Program-made: the position numbers and the translations under genes
Origin: Methylophaga sp.
GTDB lineage: Bacteria > Pseudomonadota > Gammaproteobacteria > Nitrosococcales > Methylophagaceae
Reading direction: 5' to 3'
Length of the DNA: 64,000 nt
NCBI RefSeq assembly: GCF_009711715.1
Contig: NZ_VENF01000011.1
Span: forward strand, 210,594-274,593
Shown: in pieces, positions 59,106 to 64,000 of the stretch
Layout of the letters: the number at the start of each line of letters is the position of its first letter
Position numbering within the stretch: the stretch's first letter is position 1
The notes under the pieces: model-generated
The model's input: only the letters and a program-made list of their open reading frames with translations
Database searches by the model: none
Told to the model about the DNA's origin: nothing

Positions 59106-59746
59106 CAGATAAATCCATGTTTTTGCAGAGTGTCACGGCTGATACCTTCCTGTTTATTTCCGAGCAACAGGCGCTCCAGGTAGCGGGCAATCAAATCCAC
59201 TTCCAGATTCACTACGGTACCGGTTTTATAATCACTGATAATGGTCTCCTGCATTGTATGCGGAATGATATTGACTTCAAACCAGCCCGGCCCGACCTGG
59301 TTCACAGTAAGGCTGGTGCCATCAATGCAGATTGAGCCCTTTTCAGCAATGTAGCGCTCCAGATTGGCCGGGACTTCAAAACGGAACTTGACCGAACGGG
59401 CTGAAGCTTCCATCACAGCGACTTTGCCTAACCCGTCAACATGACCGCTGACGATATGACCACCGAGTCGATCCCCCACCGCCATAGCTTTCTCAAGGTT
59501 GACACTGGAACCCGGTTTCGCCTGTCCCAGACTGGTGCGATCCAGACTTTCACGAGAGACATCAAAGCTGAGCTGAGCGCCCTGGATATCAACGACGGTC
59601 AGGCAAACACCGTTGACTGCGATACTATCGCCCAGCTTGACATCATTCAAATCCAGCTTGTCGGCATCAATTTTCAGCCTGAGATCACCACCGCTGGGCT
59701 GGACTGATTCCACTTTACCCAGGGCTGCAATAATTCCGGTAAACAT
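59105..59746 (-). CDS. ribE: Riboflavin synthase alpha chain
   Basis: 213 residues, two tandem lumazine-binding repeats ([56 protein letters not shown]). Dismutates two lumazines to riboflavin. One-base overlap with ribB and 14 bases after ribD. Confidence 0.96.
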   Translation of the reverse strand: MFTGIIAALGKVESVQPSGGDLRLKIDADKLDLNDVKLGDSIAVNGVCLTVVDIQGAQLSFDVSRESLDRTSLGQAKPGSSVNLEKAMAVGDRLGGHIVSGHVDGLGKVAVMEASARSVKFRFEVPANLERYIAEKGSICIDGTSLTVNQVGPGWFEVNIIPHTMQETIISDYKTGTVVNLEVDLIARYLERLLLGNKQEGISRDTLQKHGFI

Positions 59747-59760
59747 GCTCGCTTCCTTAA

Positions 59761-60867
59761 TTAAAACTTTTCGTTATATTGGGGTGTGGCGGTAATACGC
59801 CAGTCCTGCCCGATGGCCCGCATATCGGTGATATGCAGGGAGATATTCTGGGCCATGGTTTCCATGCCGGGCAGATGAAATACGCCACGCGCCATATCAC
59901 CCATGATTTTAGGTGCCATATAAATCACCAGTTCATCGATGAGTCCGGCCTTCAATAAAGCCCCGTTAAGCACGGCACCCGCTTCCACCATCAATTCATT
60001 GATTTCACGCTGGGCCAGCACGGCCATCAGGGCATTCAAATCAATAATATCGCCATCTCCCGGCAGCAGCACCGTATCGGTGTTTTTGGGTGACGGTTTA
60101 TCTACCGCGGTCGCCAGGAGCACCTTTTCCTGACTCAAAAGACGGGCATCGGCCGGTATACGCATCTGGCCGTCAACGACGATACGTAGTGGTTGCCTGA
60201 CTTTCTGACCCTCGGGGTACCACTCAACATCGCCCTGTTGCGGACGCACGTTGAGTAAGGGGTCATCAGTCAGAATGGTGCCGATGCCGGTCAGGATGCC
60301 GCTGCTGCGGGCACGGAGTTTCTGCACATCATTTCTTGCCTGCGGACCAGTAATCCACTTACTTTCTCCGGAGGCCATTGCGGTACGGCCATCCAGACTC
60401 ATTGCCAGTTTGCTGCGAATGAAAGGTCGGCCAATTCGCATACGCTGGCAAAAGCCCGGGTTCAGTTTTTCAGATTGAGAAGCCAGAATGCCGGCATGAA
60501 CTTCAATACCGGCTTCTTCCAGTCGACGGATACCCGCCCCCGAGACGATCGGATTGGGGTCTGTCATGGCGATAAAGACGCGTTTGACATTAGCCTTGAT
60601 CAAGGCATCAACACAGGGCGGAGTACGGCCGAAATGACTGCAGGGTTCAAGCGTGACATAACAGTCAGCCCCACCCGCCTCACTGCCGGCCTGGTATAGT
60701 GCATTGACTTCAGCATGGCCTTCGCCAGCCCGCATATGCCAGCCCTCGGCAATGATCCGGCCGTTTTTAACCAGCACACAGCCGACCCGGGGATTGGGGT
60801 CAGTAGTATAGAGGCCGCGCTCGGCCAGTTGGATGGCTCTCGCCATGTAGTGTTCAGGTGTCGACAT
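59761..60867 (-). CDS. ribD: Bifunctional deaminase/reductase of riboflavin synthesis
   Basis: 368 residues from ATG 60867; a frame start at 60930 lacks support. Deaminase part: DPNPRVGCVLVKNGRIIAEG, GHAEVNAL and TLEPCSHFGRTPPC (zinc ligands). Reductase part from about 150: RPFIRSKLAMSLDGRTAMAS and GINELMVEAG-like REINELMVEAGAVLNGALL. Carries out the second and third steps from the GTP branch. In the order glyA-nrdR-ribD-ribE-ribB as in many gammaproteobacteria. Confidence 0.96.
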   Translation of the reverse strand: MSTPEHYMARAIQLAERGLYTTDPNPRVGCVLVKNGRIIAEGWHMRAGEGHAEVNALYQAGSEAGGADCYVTLEPCSHFGRTPPCVDALIKANVKRVFIAMTDPNPIVSGAGIRRLEEAGIEVHAGILASQSEKLNPGFCQRMRIGRPFIRSKLAMSLDGRTAMASGESKWITGPQARNDVQKLRARSSGILTGIGTILTDDPLLNVRPQQGDVEWYPEGQKVRQPLRIVVDGQMRIPADARLLSQEKVLLATAVDKPSPKNTDTVLLPGDGDIIDLNALMAVLAQREINELMVEAGAVLNGALLKAGLIDELVIYMAPKIMGDMARGVFHLPGMETMAQNISLHITDMRAIGQDWRITATPQYNEKF

Positions 60868-60951
60868 GACAATCTCTTGCTGAACCGGTTGCCTCGGCGA
60901 AATTTTATTATGCCTGATAATCACGCCCATATCGCTATCAGGCTGAGTTCT

Positions 60952-61428
60952 TTAGTTTTGGTCTGAATCCGGTTCGGTCTGGCTTTCCATCCGTTCAATC
61001 TCTTCACGGAAAGCATTTACATCCTGGAAACTGCGATAGACCGAAGCGAAGCGGACATAGGCCACTTCATCAAGTTCACGCAGCGCATCCATCACCCAGT
61101 CACCGACCAGACGGCTATCCACTTCACGTTCACCGGTCGCCCACAATCGGCGGGTAATGCCCTTCACGGCGGTATCAACATCATCGATACTGACTGGCCG
61201 TTTTTCCAGTGCCCGCATAATGCCTGCCCGCAGCTTGTTTTCATCAAACAACTCACGCGAGCGATCACGTTTAATCAGCCTGGGCAGGCTGAGTTCTGCG
61301 GTTTCATAAGTGGTGAAACGTTCATTGCATTCGACACACATACGCCGCCGGCGGATGGCATCGCCCTCCGCCGACAGCCGTGAGTCAACGACTTTGGAAT
61401 CATCGGCACCACAAAATGGACAGCGCAT
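60952..61428 (-). CDS. nrdR: Transcriptional repressor NrdR
   Basis: 158 residues. Zinc ribbon CPFC (3-6) with CVEC (about 31-34), then the ATP-cone: [20 protein letters not shown]. Represses ribonucleotide reductase genes in response to (d)ATP. 12 bases after glyA. Confidence 0.98.
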   Translation of the reverse strand: MRCPFCGADDSKVVDSRLSAEGDAIRRRRMCVECNERFTTYETAELSLPRLIKRDRSRELFDENKLRAGIMRALEKRPVSIDDVDTAVKGITRRLWATGEREVDSRLVGDWVMDALRELDEVAYVRFASVYRSFQDVNAFREEIERMESQTEPDSDQN

Positions 61429-61440
61429 GAATATCCCGTC

Positions 61441-62694
61441 TTACGCGTAAACCGGCAGGCGGTCGCAGACTGCGACAACCTTGGCCTTAACCTCATTAAT
61501 GACGTCATCGCTGCCTTTGGCCTCAATCACATCACACATCCAGTTCGCCAGATCACGACACTCTGCTTCCTTGAAGCCGCGCGTGGTCACAGCTGGCGTA
61601 CCGACACGGATACCGGAAGTCACAAAGGGTGACTGCGGATCGTTAGGCACTGCATTTTTATTAACGGTGATATGGGCATTACCCAGCCAGGCATCGACTT
61701 CTTTACCGGTCAGACCGGCTTCGATAAAGCTGACCAGGAAAAGGTGATCATCGGTGCCGTCAGATACGACATCGTAACCGCGGCTCATAAAGACATCCGC
61801 CATCACGCGGGCGTTTTTGATGACCTGCTCCTGATAGGTTTTGAATTCCGGCAGCATCGCTTCTTTGAAGGCGACCGCTTTCGCCGCGATCACATGCATC
61901 AGGGGACCGCCCTGGAAACCCGGGAATACGGCTGAGTTCAGCTTTTTCTCGATTTCCGGGTTGGCTTTAGCTAAGATCAGACCGCCTCGTGGACCGCGCA
62001 GTGTTTTGTGCGTGGTCGTGGTAGTAACGTCAGCAATCTGAACTGGATTCGGATACAGACCTGCAGCAACCAGACCGGCAATATGCGCCATATCAACCAG
62101 CAGGTAGGCACCGACTGAATCAGCGATGTCACGGAATTTCTGCCAGTCAATCACGCGCGAATAAGCAGAGAAACCGGCGACGATCAGCTTAGGCTGATGT
62201 TCTTTAGCCAGGCCGGCCACTTCGTCATAATCAATTTCACCAGTTTCAGTGTTAATGCCATAGGACACGGAGTTATAGATTTTACCGGAAGCACTGACCT
62301 TGGCACCGTGAGTCAGGTGACCACCATGGGCCAGGCTCATACCCAGAATCGTGTCCCCCGGTTGCAGCAGAGCAAGGTAAACCGCGGCGTTAGCCTGAGA
62401 GCCGGAATGGGGCTGCACGTTGGCATAATCGGCGCCGAACAGTTCCTTGGCACGGGCAATGGCAATATCTTCAACGGTGTCAACATGTTCACAGCCGCCG
62501 TAATAACGCTTGCCGGGATAGCCTTCTGCGTACTTATTAGTCAAAGACGAGCCCTGCGCTTCCATTACACGCGGGCTGGTGTAGTTTTCGGAAGCGATCA
62601 GTTCGATATGATCTTCCTGACGCTTGTCTTCGGCTGCAATCGCGTTGAACACTTCATCGTCAAAACCAGCGATGCTCATGTTTTTCTTGTACAC
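61441..62694 (-). CDS. glyA: Serine hydroxymethyltransferase
   Basis: 417 residues from GTG 62694, supported by AGGGG 6-7 bases upstream; the ATG at 62679 has no ribosome site. [35 protein letters not shown] and [18 protein letters not shown] (PLP lysine) are diagnostic. Interconverts serine and glycine with one-carbon transfer to tetrahydrofolate. First gene of the glyA-nrdR-rib array. Confidence 0.97.
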   Translation of the reverse strand: MYKKNMSIAGFDDEVFNAIAAEDKRQEDHIELIASENYTSPRVMEAQGSSLTNKYAEGYPGKRYYGGCEHVDTVEDIAIARAKELFGADYANVQPHSGSQANAAVYLALLQPGDTILGMSLAHGGHLTHGAKVSASGKIYNSVSYGINTETGEIDYDEVAGLAKEHQPKLIVAGFSAYSRVIDWQKFRDIADSVGAYLLVDMAHIAGLVAAGLYPNPVQIADVTTTTTHKTLRGPRGGLILAKANPEIEKKLNSAVFPGFQGGPLMHVIAAKAVAFKEAMLPEFKTYQEQVIKNARVMADVFMSRGYDVVSDGTDDHLFLVSFIEAGLTGKEVDAWLGNAHITVNKNAVPNDPQSPFVTSGIRVGTPAVTTRGFKEAECRDLANWMCDVIEAKGSDDVINEVKAKVVAVCDRLPVYA

Positions 62695-62803
62695 CGTAAT
62701 CCCCTGTGTCTGATATAAAATGGGACCTTATTCTATCTCACAAAGCAGCCATCATCTATGGCATAGTGACAGTTTTATTCGAACGGGGATTTGCTAGCAG
62801 ATT

Positions 62804-63667
62804 ATGAAAATCGGATTAATCGGTACAGGCCTGATGGGACAAGCGCTGGCAACACATTTGCTGGCTGAGAATCAGCCATTAATGGTGTATAACCGCAGCC
62901 CGGAAAAGAGTGAAGAATTACAGGAACGCGGTGCCGAAGTGGCGAGCAGCGCACAAGAGGTTGTTGAACAGTGTGATATCTGCCTGTTATTTCTGAGTGA
63001 TGCAGAAGCAATTCAGATGGTACTGGACTCGATCGATGCAACCGCATTCAGGGACACGCTAATCATTCAGATGGGTACCATTGCACCGGAAGAATCCAGG
63101 CACTTTGCTGAACAGATTAGTACTCAGAAAGGTCGCTACCTGGAATGTCCGGTACTCGGCAGCCTGCCTGAAGCGAGAAGCGGCAAACTGATCCTGATGG
63201 CCGGCGGCAGTGACAAAGACTTCCAAACTGCGCTGCCCCTGCTGGAACTCATTGGCAAGCATCCGCAGCATATCGGCAGTGTCGGCCAGGGCGCGACTGT
63301 GAAACTGGCCATGAACCAGTTAATTGCCGGACTGACCGCAAGTTTTGCCCTGAGCCTGGCCCTGGTAGAAAAAGAGGGTATCGAAACCGAGCAGTTTATG
63401 AAGATTGTCCGCGACAGTGCACTCTATGCACCGACTTTTGATAAGAAACTCAGCCGCATGCTGGAACGGGATTTTGATAATCCCAACTTCCCTACCAAAC
63501 ATCTGGCCAAGGACACCCGGTTGTTTCTCTCGGTCGCTGAAGAGCTGGGGCTGGATACCAGCGCACTACAGGGTATCGAAATTTTATTACAGAAAACACT
63601 GGAAATGGGGCTTGATAACACAGACTACTCAGCGCTAATGGCTGCCGTGTCACCCAGACACAAATAG
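62804..63667 (+). CDS. NAD(P)-dependent beta-hydroxyacid dehydrogenase (3-hydroxyisobutyrate dehydrogenase family)
   Basis: 287 residues. The Rossmann motif IGLIGTGLMGQALATHLL is at 3-20, the substrate block CPVLGSLPEARSGKLILMAG near 117-136, and the catalytic lysine in GQGATVKLAMNQLIAG near 165. This fits the 3-hydroxyisobutyrate/tartronate semialdehyde/glyoxylate reductase superfamily; the exact substrate cannot be told. VLGSLPEA instead of the more usual DAPVSGG-type block suggests the GLYR/succinic-semialdehyde-reductase-like branch. Divergent from glyA; followed by an IS element. Confidence 0.85.
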   Translation: MKIGLIGTGLMGQALATHLLAENQPLMVYNRSPEKSEELQERGAEVASSAQEVVEQCDICLLFLSDAEAIQMVLDSIDATAFRDTLIIQMGTIAPEESRHFAEQISTQKGRYLECPVLGSLPEARSGKLILMAGGSDKDFQTALPLLELIGKHPQHIGSVGQGATVKLAMNQLIAGLTASFALSLALVEKEGIETEQFMKIVRDSALYAPTFDKKLSRMLERDFDNPNFPTKHLAKDTRLFLSVAEELGLDTSALQGIEILLQKTLEMGLDNTDYSALMAAVSPRHK

Positions 63668-63728
63668 AGCAGGCAGCGATTAAGCTGCTATCAGTATTGA
63701 GCGTGCAGACATAAAAAAGCCCTCTTTT

Positions 63729-64000
63729 TGAAGTGACCCCATAAAGTTGGACTCATTTTTAATCGACAACCAAGGCCTGTTTTCGATATTGAATCGGACT
63801 CAGGCCTTTTAGTTTGAGCTTAATCCGTTTGTTGTTGTAGTAATTGATGTACTCTTTGATGCTTTCAATGAGTTCATCGGCGTTTCGAAAGACTTCGTTA
63901 TGATACATTTCTGTTTTTAATATCCCGAAGAAGTTTTCAGCAACCGCGTTATCTAAGCAGTTCCCCTTTCTTGACATGCTCTGAGGCAAGCACTTTTCTC
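63729..64000 (-). mobile_element. End of an IS3-family insertion sequence (runs off the window)
   Basis: The terminus reads TGAAGTGACCCCATAAAGTT followed by GGAC, of the TG...-ended type found in IS3-family elements. The transposase starts outside the window and ends 30 bases from this terminus. The second end is not in the window, so the exact subgroup and direct repeats cannot be checked. Confidence 0.8.
63759..64000 (-). CDS. IS3-family transposase OrfB, C-terminal part
   Basis: About 80 C-terminal residues. QSMSRKGNCLDNAVAENFFG contains the last part of the DDE integrase site, with Glu in AENFFG as the third acidic residue, and the family end YNNKRIKLKLKGLSPIQYR. The reading frame continues past the right edge (upstream residues EKCLP). 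Intact as far as seen. Mediates cut-and-paste or copy-out transposition in the IS3 family. Confidence 0.93.
   Translation of the reverse strand, partial: EKCLPQSMSRKGNCLDNAVAENFFGILKTEMYHNEVFRNADELIESIKEYINYYNNKRIKLKLKGLSPIQYRKQALVVD

Noticed and set aside
62700..62803. Promoters in the glyA divergent spacer
   Set aside because: Only loose matches (TTGTGA with an A+T-rich -10 region) were seen; not distinct enough to list.

Overview
The window (about 50% GC, densely packed, almost all genes of bacterial housekeeping type) comes from a gammaproteobacterial chromosome. The gene set and linkage (RimBK, PcnB-FolK-PanBC, GlyA-NrdR-RibD-RibE-RibB, ClpS-ClpA, type IV pilin with a PglL-type ligase, membrane pyrophosphatase, OlsF-type ornithine-lipid synthase) would suit a marine, methylotroph-like member of the Thiotrichales/Piscirickettsiaceae (Methylophaga-like). 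That placement is inference from gene content, not from a marker gene.

Layout. 1-1439: start of rimK, rimB and two small membrane proteins. 1517-5502: succinate dehydrogenase/fumarate reductase of the di-haem, single-anchor type plus a TPR protein, in one operon with a visible promoter. 5503-8522: metG between two repeat-rich non-coding stretches. 8523-12644: type IV pilin gene with a probable sigma-54 promoter, a pilin O-glycan ligase, and a TPR/2-oxoglutarate oxygenase protein. 12797-19925: membrane hydrolase, alanine dehydrogenase, SelO, aldose sugar dehydrogenase, NnrU, a DUF3617 protein and GreB, with several intergenic repeat elements. 19961-27874: a CheW protein with an inserted zinc-binding CZB domain, a Helicobacter-type malate:quinone oxidoreductase, then the most unusual locus: a von Willebrand A membrane protein coupled to a 1243-residue glutamate-rich membrane-anchored protein that carries a variable (Glu-Pro) tract and AEWEQQL repeats. 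27969-32450: metZ, and a cobalamin riboswitch controlling a BtuB receptor with a corrinoid adenosyltransferase behind it. 32451-38041: clpA, clpS, grxD, serB, ppa, rubredoxin and a TauE-type exporter. 38182-49399: membrane pyrophosphatase, MATE pump, small arginine-rich and DUF4124 proteins, a MIF homologue, proS, fumA, a CopD-like protein, lytic transglycosylase, aspartic protease, a YeeZ-like protein apparently lacking a normal start codon, and YchJ. 49400-62694 (all minus strand): olsF, a frameshifted yqhA remnant, panDCB, deoxynucleoside kinase, folK, pcnB, rnhB, lpxB, ribB, ribE, ribD, nrdR, glyA. 62804-64000: a beta-hydroxyacid dehydrogenase and the end of an IS3-family element that runs off the window.

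How the genes fit together: SDH/FRD, FumA and Mqo together give a quinone-linked succinate-fumarate-malate-oxaloacetate branch; the SDH and Mqo are both of non-enterobacterial types. The pilin, ligase and sigma-54-like promoter form a pilus glycosylation unit. BtuB and CobO take up and adenosylate corrinoids under riboswitch control of at least btuB. The long minus-strand array from glyA to panD looks like a joining of three ancestral operons (rib, lpx and pcnB-pan). No tRNA, rRNA or CRISPR array was recognised. At least five intergenic spaces hold palindromic or MITE-like repeats, two or three of them with related ends.
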